Below, piece after piece: positions 9,644 to 18,425 of a stretch of 64,000 nucleotides of DNA. Source of the DNA: Rhodanobacter sp. Root480 (GTDB lineage Bacteria; Pseudomonadota; Gammaproteobacteria; Xanthomonadales; Rhodanobacteraceae); assembly GCF_001426645.1 (NCBI RefSeq), contig NZ_LMEX01000003.1:221449-285448 (forward strand). The letters are read 5' to 3'. How positions within the stretch are numbered: the first letter of the stretch is position 1; every line of letters begins with the position of its first letter. Both the position numbers and the translations under genes were made by a program. Under the pieces are notes generated by a model. That model made no database searches, was not told the origin of the DNA, and saw only the letters and a list, made by a program, of their open reading frames with translations.

Positions 9644-10849
9644 TCAGCTGATCCAGGCCAGCACGTCGTAGCAGGCGCCCATGGTGTGGTAATCGGTCTT
9701 GCCGGCCGGACTCTTCTCGTCGCTGTACGACTGGTTGTCGCGGCTCAGGATGCGGTACCAGGCGCCGTAGCGGTGGTCGACCATGTGCTGCCAGCTGTAT
9801 TGCCACAGCTTCTGGTAGGCCTGCCAGTAGCGCTCCTCACCGGTGCGGGTGGCCAATACGGCCGCCGCCGCCAGCGATTCGGCCTGCACCCAGTAGTACT
9901 TGTCGGTGTCGTAGAACGCGCCGTCACGGTCGAGGCCGTAGACCATGCCGCCGTGTTCGTGATCCCAGGCTTGCGTGAGCGCGTAGTCGAAAAGCTGCTG
10001 CGCCTTGGGCAGGTACCACGGCTCGGGGGCGTAGCTCTCCAGGATCAGCAGCAGCTTGGCCCACTCGGTCTGGTGACCGGGCTGGAAACCCCACGGCTTG
10101 AAGATGTTGCTGCGGTCGTTGAAGTTGTATTCCCAATCCACCGACCAGTCGGGGCGGTAATGCTCCCACACCAGCCCGCCGGTCAACGCGGCCTGGCGAT
10201 TGACCATGTGCTCGGCCAGCAGCTTCGCACGCGCCAGGTAGCGTGGCTTGCCGGTGGCCGCATAGGCGGCCAGCCACGCTTCGCAGGCATGCATGTTGGC
10301 GTTTTGCCCGCGGTAGTCGCTGAGCTTCCACTCCGCGTCCGCCTCGTCGGCGTAGAGGCCGTGGTCGGCGTCCCAGAAGTGTTGCTCCATCAGCTCCCAG
10401 GTTTCGTCGAGCCAGTCCTCGGCCTCGATGACGCCGGCGTGGAACGCCTTGGCGTAGGCCAGCGCCACGAACGCCAGGCCATAGCAATGCTGACTGGCGT
10501 CGGTGACCACGCCATCGCGCAGCTCCCACGCATAGCCGCCGGTTTGCGGGTTGCGATGCGCCTGCCGCAGGTAATCCAGGCCGTGCTGCAACGCTTGCTG
10601 GTACGCCGGGTCGCCGAACGCCTTCCACGCCATGGCGTAGTCGTAGATGAAGCGCGTGCTGCTGACCAGGTGCCGCCCGCCGCGATCGTAGATGCTGCCG
10701 TCGTCGCGGAAGTAATGAAAAAAACCGCCCGCCGGATCGATACACCGCGGGTGATAGAAACGCATGATGCCAGCGGCATGCCCAAGCAGAAATTCGCGCG
10801 AGCGAAAATCGGGGAGCGCCTGACGGGCAGTGCTTTCGCTGAGTGTCAT
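9644..10849 (-). CDS. AGE-family sugar isomerase, mannose isomerase-like
   Basis: Cytoplasmic (alpha/alpha)6-barrel sugar isomerase/epimerase of 401 residues without a signal peptide. The motif SSTRFIYDYAMAW near residue 60 and the surrounding sequence resemble YihS and bacterial D-mannose isomerases rather than N-acylglucosamine 2-epimerases. These interconvert D-mannose and D-fructose. A strong ribosome site (GGGAAAG) precedes the ATG at 10849, and a LacI-like operator lies about 80 bases upstream. A fructokinase gene 5 kb away would complete a mannose to fructose to fructose 6-phosphate route. Cellobiose 2-epimerase activity is the main alternative for this fold. Confidence 0.82.
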   Translation of the reverse strand: MTLSESTARQALPDFRSREFLLGHAAGIMRFYHPRCIDPAGGFFHYFRDDGSIYDRGGRHLVSSTRFIYDYAMAWKAFGDPAYQQALQHGLDYLRQAHRNPQTGGYAWELRDGVVTDASQHCYGLAFVALAYAKAFHAGVIEAEDWLDETWELMEQHFWDADHGLYADEADAEWKLSDYRGQNANMHACEAWLAAYAATGKPRYLARAKLLAEHMVNRQAALTGGLVWEHYRPDWSVDWEYNFNDRSNIFKPWGFQPGHQTEWAKLLLILESYAPEPWYLPKAQQLFDYALTQAWDHEHGGMVYGLDRDGAFYDTDKYYWVQAESLAAAAVLATRTGEERYWQAYQKLWQYSWQHMVDHRYGAWYRILSRDNQSYSDEKSPAGKTDYHTMGACYDVLAWIS

Positions 10850-10923
10850 GTCTATCTTTCCCACAAACCGGACCGGTGGACGGGCACCGCGGCGCGCGAC
10901 TGAGGGTTCACGCGGCGATGTCG

Positions 10924-10937
10924 TGGTAAGGTTACCA
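10924..10937. promoter_or_regulatory. LacI-type operator candidate, site 1
   Basis: TGGTAAGGTTACCA: six-base arms TGGTAA and TTACCA around two central bases, in the 126-base divergent gap between the isomerase and carboxylesterase genes. A related site occurs at 14294 upstream of the sugar transporter. The LacI regulator encoded at 16748 is the natural candidate to bind both. Confidence 0.55.
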
Positions 10938-10975
10938 GAACATCGCCGCAAGGCGCACCGTTGCCGGAGAAACGC

Positions 10976-12523
10976 ATGCGGAACCCGTATTCCCATCGCG
11001 CATCGCGCGCCGTTGGCTCCAGGCCGCATCGCCTGCGAGGCCTGCTTTTCGGGCTGGTGCTGCTGACGTCGCTGTCGGCGCTGGCCGCGCCCGCGAAGGT
11101 CACCGTCTCCACCGATAACGGCAGGCTGGCCGGGCAGTCGGATGGCAAGGGCGGCGCAGTGTTTCTCGGCGTACCGTTCGCGGCTCCGCCCACCGGCGCA
11201 CTGCGCTGGCGGGCGCCGCAGGATGTCGCGGCGTGGTCCGGTGTGCGCGATGCCACCCATGCACCATCGGCCTGCGCGCAGAACGATTACGGCTGGAACA
11301 AGGCCGACGCCAAGCATTCCAGCGAGGACTGCCTCTACCTCAACCTCAATACGCCGAACCTGCACCCGTCGCAGCCGCTGCCGGTGCTGGTGTGGATCCA
11401 CGGTGGCTCGAACCGTGCCGGCTCGGCGGCGGACATCGATCGGATCAAGCTGGCGCACGCGGGCATCGTGGTGGTGTCGGTGCAATACCGGCTCGGCGTG
11501 CTCGGCTTCATTTCGCTGCCGGCGTTGTCGGCCGAGCAGGGCGGTCACTCGGGCAACTACGGCTTGATGGATCAGCTGGCGGCGCTGGAATGGGTGCAAC
11601 GCGAGATCGGTCGCTTCGGCGGCGATCCGCGGCGCGTCACCATCGCCGGTCAATCGGCCGGCGGCATGGACGTGGGCTTGCTGACGCTGGAAGCGCGCGA
11701 CCAGCACCTGTTCGCCGGCGCATGGGCCACCGGCGGTACGCCCGCTTTCGGCCAGAGTGTGCGCAGCCTTGCGCAGAACGCGGCGTTGGGCACGCAGCTC
11801 GAACAACGATTGCATGTGGACAACCTGCAGCAACTGCGCAACGCTCCGCTGAAGGCGCTGCTGGCGGCCGACCTGCAACTGCACACCGACGCCATCACCG
11901 ACGACAGCTATCTGTGGCTGCAGGCCGTGGTCGACGGAAAAGTCGTCACCGAGCCGCCGGCATCGAGTCTCGCCGACGTTCCAGCAACGGCGGTTCCCTA
12001 CGTGCTCTCGACCAACCGCATCGAACTGCAGGTGCCCGGCGGCAGCTCGAAGATCGAACGCCGGTTGCATCAGGTATTTGGCCAGCATTACGCCGCCGCC
12101 GCGCGACATTACGGTGTGGACGGGAACGCAGGCGCCGCTGCCGATGCGGCGAACCTGGGAACGCTGGCCGAGCGCATCGGCACCGATACCGATTTCCGCT
12201 GCGCGGGCAATCACGTGCTGGCGCGCTACGCGGCGCACGGCGCGCCGGCGTGGCGGGCGCAGTTCTCCTTCGAACCATCGCACCACAGCGCCGAGTTGCC
12301 CTACCTGTACGAGGGCACGCCATTGAACGCCGCGCGGCCGGCGGTGAGCCCGCAGGCCTACTTCATCAACTTCATCAGGACCGGCGATCCCAACGGCGCG
12401 GGGTTGCCGTCGTGGCCCCGCTTCACGCCAGACACCGGGGCCTATGTCGACATGAGCGCCGCTGGCGTGCACGCGGGCACCCATCTGGGCGGGTCGATCT
12501 GCGATCTGTTCGACGGTGTGTAA
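10976..12523 (+). CDS. Secreted type-B carboxylesterase
   Basis: Carboxylesterase/lipase of the cholinesterase-like family (type B), 515 residues from the ATG at 10976, which is favoured by GGAGA six bases upstream; a TTG five codons earlier is possible. A signal peptide runs to about residue 35. The family features seen are the oxyanion-hole HGGSN, the SEDCLYLN motif, and the nucleophile elbow GQSAGG with Ser227. The catalytic His and acid should lie in the C-terminal third but were not assigned. It is divergent from the sugar isomerase across a LacI-like operator. With the GDSL hydrolase that converges on it, a role in removing acetyl groups from a polysaccharide is plausible but unproven. 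Confidence 0.85.
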   Translation: MRNPYSHRASRAVGSRPHRLRGLLFGLVLLTSLSALAAPAKVTVSTDNGRLAGQSDGKGGAVFLGVPFAAPPTGALRWRAPQDVAAWSGVRDATHAPSACAQNDYGWNKADAKHSSEDCLYLNLNTPNLHPSQPLPVLVWIHGGSNRAGSAADIDRIKLAHAGIVVVSVQYRLGVLGFISLPALSAEQGGHSGNYGLMDQLAALEWVQREIGRFGGDPRRVTIAGQSAGGMDVGLLTLEARDQHLFAGAWATGGTPAFGQSVRSLAQNAALGTQLEQRLHVDNLQQLRNAPLKALLAADLQLHTDAITDDSYLWLQAVVDGKVVTEPPASSLADVPATAVPYVLSTNRIELQVPGGSSKIERRLHQVFGQHYAAAARHYGVDGNAGAAADAANLGTLAERIGTDTDFRCAGNHVLARYAAHGAPAWRAQFSFEPSHHSAELPYLYEGTPLNAARPAVSPQAYFINFIRTGDPNGAGLPSWPRFTPDTGAYVDMSAAGVHAGTHLGGSICDLFDGV

Positions 12524-12529
12524 CCTGCC

Positions 12530-13921
12530 TCAATGGCAGCGCGCGGCCGGCTGCTCCTGCGCATGGAACAACACGTTGTAGGCCAGCGTGCCCATCACCG
12601 CGTAACCGCGATCGTTCGGATGCAGGCCGGTATCGCCGGCGCACACCTGGGCCATGCCTTCCGGCAAGGTCGGCTGTTGCGCGGCCAGCGGCGATGGGTT
12701 GTACGCGCCGGCCAATGCCGGCGAGAAATCCACCACGCTGTCGAACGCGCCGGCGCTGCGAATCCATTGATTGACGCTCTGGCGCGTGGCTTCCGTGGCC
12801 GGTGAATACCAGCCGTCCCCGGTGAATCCGGCGAACGGCGGAATGGTGCCGCCGTGGATGCGCAGGTGATGCGCGTGGGCGGCATCGGCCAGCATGCGCA
12901 AGCTGTCGATGATGTCGTGGGCGGCCGCGCCGCGCGGCTGGCCGGCCGCATCGATGCCACGGTTGAGGTCGTTGGTACCCAGCAGCACGATCACGTCGGT
13001 CACCCCGGCGCGGTCGATCACATCGCGCTCGAAACGCTTCAGCGCGGCCGGGCCGAACGGCAGCCAGGTCTGGTCGCTGGTCAGTTCATTGCCGCCGATA
13101 CCGGTGTTGATGACGCCGGCGCCGGGTGACGTTGTCCGGTTTGCCAGCGTGGCCAGCACGCCCGGCCAGGTCTTGTCAGGCGCGGTGGCATAGGCACCGT
13201 CGGTGATCGAATCGCCGAACGCCACGATGACGCGGGTGGGCTGCGCCGCTTCGACTTCCACGCCTTCGAGCACATAGATATGGGACGCCGCATCCTTGTC
13301 GAGCGCCGCAAGCGGCGGCCGCGACGCCAGCGATGCTGCCCGCAGCGCGTTGCCCGCCACCACCGCCGTGGTGGTCGTGGTCTGGGCGGCGTGGTAATCG
13401 GCGATGGCGCTGTTGTCGTGGAAATAAAGGCTCACCACCAGGTTGGACAATGCCGGCACAGCCAGCGCGATCGGGTCGCTCAGCGCCGTGGCGCCAGCGG
13501 GAATGGTCAGCGTGGGCTTGCCGCCGAAACGCAGCGCGTGGCCATGCGCAGGTTCGATGGCGGTGTGATCGCCCGCCGCATCGGCGGCCGGCGCCACGCT
13601 GGCCGCGGTGATGGTCAACGGCGCCGAGCCGTACACATTCGACAACCGCACGCGCACCCGTTGGCCGCCCACGCTGACCCGCACGATTTGCCGAACAGTG
13701 GCATCGCGCAGATGCGGTGCGGCGTAAACGCCCTCGTGACCAGGCGAAGGCTGGACATGCGAAACCATCGCCTGGCCCCAGGTTTCCACCCATGTGCCGG
13801 CGGTGGGCGCCGCCAGCGCGGAGCCGGCGATACCCAGCAGCAACAGCGCAAGGGCGGCTGGAAGTCCGATCCAGGGTCGGCTTGATCGATGTGCTGCACG
13901 GCCAACGTGGGTGAGGTTCAT
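12530..13921 (-). CDS. Secreted SGNH/GDSL hydrolase
   Basis: SGNH-fold esterase of 463 residues with a signal peptide ending near residue 38 (LAAPTAGTW). The conserved blocks are present: block I FGDSITDG with the nucleophile Ser, block II with the Gly in GIGGNEL, block III LGTNDLN, and block V DTGLHPNDRGY with the catalytic Asp and His. An extra N-terminal beta-rich domain of about 200 residues precedes the catalytic part, as in rhamnogalacturonan acetylesterase-like and similar secreted SGNH proteins. It ends six bases from the stop of the convergent carboxylesterase. The substrate is unknown; acetylated polysaccharide is the contextual guess. Confidence 0.87.
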   Translation of the reverse strand: MNLTHVGRAAHRSSRPWIGLPAALALLLLGIAGSALAAPTAGTWVETWGQAMVSHVQPSPGHEGVYAAPHLRDATVRQIVRVSVGGQRVRVRLSNVYGSAPLTITAASVAPAADAAGDHTAIEPAHGHALRFGGKPTLTIPAGATALSDPIALAVPALSNLVVSLYFHDNSAIADYHAAQTTTTTAVVAGNALRAASLASRPPLAALDKDAASHIYVLEGVEVEAAQPTRVIVAFGDSITDGAYATAPDKTWPGVLATLANRTTSPGAGVINTGIGGNELTSDQTWLPFGPAALKRFERDVIDRAGVTDVIVLLGTNDLNRGIDAAGQPRGAAAHDIIDSLRMLADAAHAHHLRIHGGTIPPFAGFTGDGWYSPATEATRQSVNQWIRSAGAFDSVVDFSPALAGAYNPSPLAAQQPTLPEGMAQVCAGDTGLHPNDRGYAVMGTLAYNVLFHAQEQPAARCH

Positions 13922-13942
13922 GCGGGTTTCTCCGAGAGGGGC

Positions 13943-14236
13943 CTAGGGCAACGCTGATCAAGTATCACCGCCGTCACCCATTCTCTCTGTTCGCAGGCCA
14001 CAGGGCCGTCGGCGAAGGCAGACTGGCCGTCTGTCGAGGCGGCGGACCGAAGGCATGCGGACAGAGAGGATGGGCCTCAACGTGTTGAATCTGAAACGAC
14101 GAGGTGATGACTGGAAGGCTCGCAGGCGATGCCGCGCGGCTTGGCAAGACGGCCAGTCTTGCCGGCGCCACGCACCACCACCTGCGAGCCTTCCAGTCAT
14201 CATGACGGTGGCGATACTTGATCAGCGTTGCCCTAG
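13943..14236. mobile_element. MITE-like element with 32-bp terminal inverted repeats, flanked by CTAG
   Basis: A 286-base non-coding element (13947-14232) whose ends are inverted copies of a 32-base sequence, 28 of 32 matching, the first 20 perfectly (GGCAACGCTGATCAAGTATC). Both ends abut CTAG, as expected of a 4-bp target duplication of the YTAR kind made by IS5-family transposases (CTAG is itself palindromic, so this is weaker evidence). Inside are two further hairpins: 13978-13991 with 14061-14074, and 14105-14128 with 14179-14202, the latter enclosing a perfect 8-bp hairpin at 14143-14163. No transposase gene is present, so it would be mobilised only in trans. Confidence 0.65.
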
Positions 14237-14293
14237 ACGCAGACGACGGATTCGTGCCCATGTGGCGGCAGGCTTTTCCTGATCGCGATTTGC

Positions 14294-14307
14294 GGGTAAC
14301 GTTATCA
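14294..14307. promoter_or_regulatory. LacI-type operator candidate, site 2
   Basis: GGGTAACGTTATCA, centred on ACGT, resembles the site at 10924 with small differences. It lies about 160 bases before the sugar transporter start. The rest of 14237-14465 shows no gene and no clear terminator, so 13922-14465 holds only the MITE-like element and this promoter region. Confidence 0.5.
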
Positions 14308-14465
14308 CACGGGTCGGCGAGTGATTCGTCGGCAGCCGGGGGATCAGGCAACGTGGCGTCGTCAGCGTCACCGTGCTTGCCGCCCACGGCGCGGATGGCG
14401 GAAGCTCCGCGTGGTATCGACATCGATTCTGCCCACCCATCGTTTTTCACCAAGGTAGCCGCGCC

Positions 14466-15716
14466 ATGCCTCGTAGCAACGCCAGTACCCGTACCGCGCT
14501 GATCGTGATCAATGCCGTGTTCCTGATGTGGGGCTTGATGACGGTACTCAACGACATCCTGATCCCGCACCTCAAGGGCCTTTTCACGCTCAATTATTTC
14601 GAGGTGATGCTGGTGCAGTTCACCTTCTTCGGGGCGTATTTCATCATGTCGGTGCCGTGCAGCGCGCTGCTGGCGCGCATCGGCTACCGCGCCACCATCA
14701 TCACCGGCTTGCTGGTGACCGCGGTGGGCGCCGTGCTGTTTCTGCCGGCGGCCGCGGTGTCGTCGTATCCGCTGTTCCTGTTCGCGTTCTTCATCATGGC
14801 CAGCGGCATCACCGCGCTGCAGGTGGCGGCCAACCCGTACGTGAGCCTGCTGGGCGAGCCGCGGCTGGCGTCGAGCCGGCTGAACCTGGCGCAGATGTTC
14901 AACTCGGTGGGCACGGTGCTGGGGCCGTACATCATCGGGCCGCTGATCCTGTCCGGCGCCACGCTGGGGGCCGCCGCGCTGGCCGCGCTGCCGGAAGCCG
15001 AACAGGTCGCCTACCGGATGTCGCAGGCGCGGCTGGTGCAGGGGCCTTATCTGGTACTGACCGTCGTGCTGGTGCTGCTGGCGCTGGCAATCTGGCTGTT
15101 CCGGTTGCCGCCGCTGGCCACCAGTGAGGACGCCTCGGCGGCCAGCGAGCATCGCTTCATCGACGCCTTGCGCCATCCGCGCGTGGCGTTGGGCGTGGTG
15201 GCCATCTTTGTCTACGTGGGCGCGGAAGTGTCGATCGGCAGCTTCCTGATCAACTTCATCGCCCGGCCGGACATCGGCAACATCAGCGAAGCCGCCGCCG
15301 CCCATTACGTGGCGTTGTACTGGGGCGGCGCCGTGGTGGGCCGTGCGGTGGGCTGGTTGCTGATGAAGGTGCTCGACCCGCGCACCCTGCTGGGCGTGTT
15401 CGCGCTGATCGCCGGGCTGATGGTGATCGGCACCATGGCCTCGCACGGCAACGTGGCGGTGTGGGCGGTGGTGTCGATCGGCCTGTTCAACTCGATCATG
15501 TTCCCCACCATCTTCACCCTGGGCATCGACAACATGGGCCCGCTGACCGGTCGCGCCTCGGGGCTGATGATCATGGGCATCGTGGGTGGGGCCGTGCTGC
15601 CGATCGCGCAGGGCGCGCTGGCTGACCAGATCGGCATCCAGCATGCGTTCGTGATTCCGCTGCTGTGCTACGTCTACATCCTGTACTACGGCTTCAAGGG
15701 ATCGCGCCTGGCATGA
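14466..15716 (+). CDS. FucP-type sugar:H+ symporter (MFS)
   Basis: Inner-membrane major-facilitator transporter of 416 residues with about twelve hydrophobic segments, starting at the ATG at 14466 near FLMWGLMTVLNDILIPHLK. This motif and the QVAANPYVSLLG segment are typical of the fucose/glucose-galactose permease branch (FHS family). The stop overlaps the fructokinase start (ATGA), so it is co-transcribed and probably coupled with the kinase. Together with the mannose-isomerase-like enzyme it probably imports mannose or fructose; the sequence alone does not fix the sugar. Confidence 0.88.
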   Translation: MPRSNASTRTALIVINAVFLMWGLMTVLNDILIPHLKGLFTLNYFEVMLVQFTFFGAYFIMSVPCSALLARIGYRATIITGLLVTAVGAVLFLPAAAVSSYPLFLFAFFIMASGITALQVAANPYVSLLGEPRLASSRLNLAQMFNSVGTVLGPYIIGPLILSGATLGAAALAALPEAEQVAYRMSQARLVQGPYLVLTVVLVLLALAIWLFRLPPLATSEDASAASEHRFIDALRHPRVALGVVAIFVYVGAEVSIGSFLINFIARPDIGNISEAAAAHYVALYWGGAVVGRAVGWLLMKVLDPRTLLGVFALIAGLMVIGTMASHGNVAVWAVVSIGLFNSIMFPTIFTLGIDNMGPLTGRASGLMIMGIVGGAVLPIAQGALADQIGIQHAFVIPLLCYVYILYYGFKGSRLA

Positions 15717-16726
15717 AGAGCATCCTCTGTTTCGGCGAGGCGCTGATCGATTTCCACGCCCAGCCGCCCACCGATCCGTCGTCGCCGCCGGCCTACCTGC
15801 CGCATGCCGGCGGCGCGCCGGCGAACGTGGCGGTGGCGGTGGCGAAGCTGGGCGGACACGCGGCGTTCGCCGGCATGCTGGGTGCCGATGCGTTCGGTGA
15901 CCTGCTGCTGCGCAGCCTGGCCGATGCGGGCGTGGACATGCGTTACGTGCAGCGCACCGACAAGGCGAACACGGCGCTGGCGTTCGTGTCGCTCGATGCC
16001 AGCGGCGAGCGCAGTTTCAGTTTCTATCGACCGCCGTCGGCCGACCTGCTGTTTCGCAGCCGTCACTTCGACGAACGCGCCTTCGCCGACGCGGCGATCT
16101 TCCACGTGTGCTCGAACAGCCTCACCGAGGAGGCGATCGCGGCGGTGACACTGGAAGGCATGGTGCGGGCTCGCAAGGCGGGCGCGCTGGTGAGCTTCGA
16201 CATGAACCTGCGTCCGGCCTTGTGGCCGGCGGGCGAGAAGCCACATCCACGCTTGTGGGCAACGCTGGCCGCCGCCGACCTGGTCAAGCTGAGCGTGGAA
16301 GAGCTGGATTTCATGGCCGCCGAGGCGGGCAGCCGCGAGGCGGTATATCAACGCCTGTGGCAGGGCCACGCCCGCTGCCTCATCGTCACCGACGGCGCGG
16401 CCGCGATCCATTGGCTGACGCCCACCCAGGCGGGTCGTTTCCAACCGCATGCCGTAGCTGCCGTCGACACCACCGGCGCGGGCGATGCGTTCGTGGGCGG
16501 CTTGCTCTACAGCCTCGCCGAGCATCAGGCGCAGCCTAATTCACTGGCCGATCTGATGGTCGACGCGGACACGCGCGACGCGGTGTTGGGTTTCGCCGCC
16601 GCCTGCGGTGCGCTGGCGGTCGGTCGGCGCGGTTCGTTCTCTGCCATGCCGGACATGTCCGAGGTGCGCCGCTTCCTCGTCGGACACGTGGCCGCGGGTG
16701 CCGCCGTTTCGCCGCACGCCGGGTAA
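15713..16726 (+). CDS. PfkB-family sugar kinase, fructokinase-like
   Basis: Cytoplasmic ribokinase-family kinase, 337 residues. The N-terminal substrate motif (GGAPANVAVAVAKLG near residue 38) and the C-terminal ATP/anion-hole signature DTTGAGDAFVGGLL, whose Asp is the catalytic base, are intact. It probably phosphorylates fructose to fructose 6-phosphate. The start codon overlaps the transporter stop and the LacI gene follows 21 bases later, making a transporter-kinase-regulator operon. Other PfkB substrates, such as 2-keto-3-deoxygluconate, cannot be excluded. Confidence 0.86.
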   Translation: MKSILCFGEALIDFHAQPPTDPSSPPAYLPHAGGAPANVAVAVAKLGGHAAFAGMLGADAFGDLLLRSLADAGVDMRYVQRTDKANTALAFVSLDASGERSFSFYRPPSADLLFRSRHFDERAFADAAIFHVCSNSLTEEAIAAVTLEGMVRARKAGALVSFDMNLRPALWPAGEKPHPRLWATLAAADLVKLSVEELDFMAAEAGSREAVYQRLWQGHARCLIVTDGAAAIHWLTPTQAGRFQPHAVAAVDTTGAGDAFVGGLLYSLAEHQAQPNSLADLMVDADTRDAVLGFAAACGALAVGRRGSFSAMPDMSEVRRFLVGHVAAGAAVSPHAG

Positions 16727-16747
16727 ACTGGACGCTCAGGAGGCTTC

Positions 16748-17797
16748 ATGGCCAAGACCAAGCGTCGCACTTCGCAAACCGTCACCATCCTCGATGTCGC
16801 CAGCCGCGCCGGCGTTTCGCCGATGACCGCCTCGCGGGTGATGAACAACAACCCGCGCGTGGGCGAGGCGATGCGCGATCGCGTGCTGGCCGCCGCGGCA
16901 GAGCTCAACTACCGGCCCAATCTGGCGGGGCGTTCATTGCGTTCGTCCAACGCGGCGCGGATCGGCCTGCTCTACAGCAACCCCAGCGCGGCCTATCTGA
17001 ACCAGCTGATGATCGGCGTGCTGGAAGAGGGCAGCCTCAGCGGTGCGCAGATCCTGGTGGAAAAATGCAGCGGCATCCGCAGCCAGCGCGCAGCGATGCA
17101 GCGCCTGCTGGACACCGGCGTGGACGGCGTCATCCTGCCGCCGCCGCTGTGCGATTCGCGCCAGACCAAACGCGAGCTGGACCTGGCCAACATCACCGTG
17201 GTGGCGGTGGCCACCGGCGCACCGGTAGCGGACGTCAGTTCCGTGCGCATCGATGACTACCAGGGCGCCAGCGCGATGACCCAGCACCTGCTGGATCTGG
17301 GCCACACCGCGATCGCGCTGATCAAGGGCGACCCCAAGCACACGCCGGCGGTACTGCGCGCGCAGGGTTTCATCGACACCATGGCGCGTGCGGGTCTCAC
17401 GGTGCCGGCCGAGCACATCGTGCCGGGGCTGTTCACCTACCGCTCCGGCCTGGCGGCGGCCAGCACGCTGCTGAAGCTGAAAAACCGGCCCACCGCGATT
17501 CTTTCCAGCAACGACGACATGGCCGCGGCCGTGGTTGCAGTGGCCCATGGCATGGGCCTGCGCGTGCCCGGCGATCTGTCGGTCACCGGCTTCGACGACA
17601 CTCCTGTGGCCACCACCATCTGGCCCACGCTCACCACCATCCACCAGCCGGTAACGGCGATGGGCCGCACCGCCGTGCGCCTGATGCTGGAGGAAATCCG
17701 CTGCAAGCGCAGCGGCAAACCCAAAGCCGGCAATCACCAGGTGATGAAGTATTCGCTGGTCAAACGCGAGTCCTCGGCGCCGCCGCCGCGCGGCTGA
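16748..17797 (+). CDS. LacI-family transcriptional regulator
   Basis: 349-residue repressor. The N-terminal helix-turn-helix reads TILDVASRAGVSPMTASRVMN, followed by the hinge helix LNYRPNLAGRSLRS and a periplasmic-binding-protein-like sensor domain ending in TTIHQPVTAMG. An AGGAGG ribosome site lies just before the ATG. It is the last gene of the transporter-kinase operon, so it probably responds to the imported sugar or its phosphate. Two LacI-like palindromes, at 10924 and 14294, are its most likely targets. The sequence is closer to the gluconate/GntR-type branch than to LacI itself by eye. Confidence 0.92.
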   Translation: MAKTKRRTSQTVTILDVASRAGVSPMTASRVMNNNPRVGEAMRDRVLAAAAELNYRPNLAGRSLRSSNAARIGLLYSNPSAAYLNQLMIGVLEEGSLSGAQILVEKCSGIRSQRAAMQRLLDTGVDGVILPPPLCDSRQTKRELDLANITVVAVATGAPVADVSSVRIDDYQGASAMTQHLLDLGHTAIALIKGDPKHTPAVLRAQGFIDTMARAGLTVPAEHIVPGLFTYRSGLAAASTLLKLKNRPTAILSSNDDMAAAVVAVAHGMGLRVPGDLSVTGFDDTPVATTIWPTLTTIHQPVTAMGRTAVRLMLEEIRCKRSGKPKAGNHQVMKYSLVKRESSAPPPRG

Positions 17798-17830
17798 AAA
17801 CGCGCTTTCCCTTCCCTGCATGCGGGAGAA

Positions 17831-18370
17831 GTTCCTTCCCCCGTTTACGGGGGAAGGTGCCCGACAGGGCGGATGGGGGCGCTGTCCCTTCTCCCGCTTG
17901 CGGGAGAAGGTGCTCGACTGCGAAGGCAGGATGCCGAAGCGAACAGCGAAGCCGGCCCGAAGGGCGTGCCGCAGGAGCGGCACGTAAGGCGGAAGAGGGC
18001 GCTCTTGATTGGGGCTTTTACCGCGCGAACGAAAGGCCCCCTTCAGCCCTCCGGGCAGCTTCCCCCGCGAGCGGGGGAAGCAAGCTTGGGTGCTACTGCG
18101 CGAGATGTTCCTTCCCCCGTTTACGGGGGAAGGTGCCCGATAGGGCGGATGGGGGCGCTGTCCCTTCTCCCGCTTGCGGGAGAAGGTGCTCGACTGCGAA
18201 GGCAGGATGCCGAAGCGAACGGCGAAGCCGGCCCGAAGGGCGTGCCGCAGGAGCGGCACGTAAGGCGGAAGAGGGCGCTCTTGATTGGGCTTTTACCGCG
18301 CGAACGAAAGGCCCCCTTCAGCCCTCCGGGCAGCTTCTCCCGCAAGCGGGGGAAGCAAGCGGTTGGGCTT
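17831..18370. repeat. Tandem 276-bp REP cluster (two copies)
   Basis: A unit starting GTTCCTTCCCCCGTTTACGG at 17831 recurs nearly identically at 18107, an offset of 276 bases. Each copy holds the palindrome CTTCCCCCGTTTACGGGGG, a second palindrome CTTCTCCCGCTTGCGGGAG, a 65-base segment (17920-17984 and 18196-18260), and a closing REP palindrome in the opposite orientation. Differences between copies are few, for example GGGG against GGG near 18015/18290, so the duplication is recent or kept uniform. The 17798-18425 gap contains nothing else; apparent reading frames across it follow the repeat and are not genes. Confidence 0.85.
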
Positions 18371-18425
18371 TGCAGCGGCTTGGCAATACGCGCCGAAACG
18401 AAAAGCCACCCAACCGCGGCGGCCG

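Noticed and set aside
17831-18370. CRISPR array
   Set aside because: Only two long units, with palindromic stems and no regular short repeat-spacer pattern; no cas genes.
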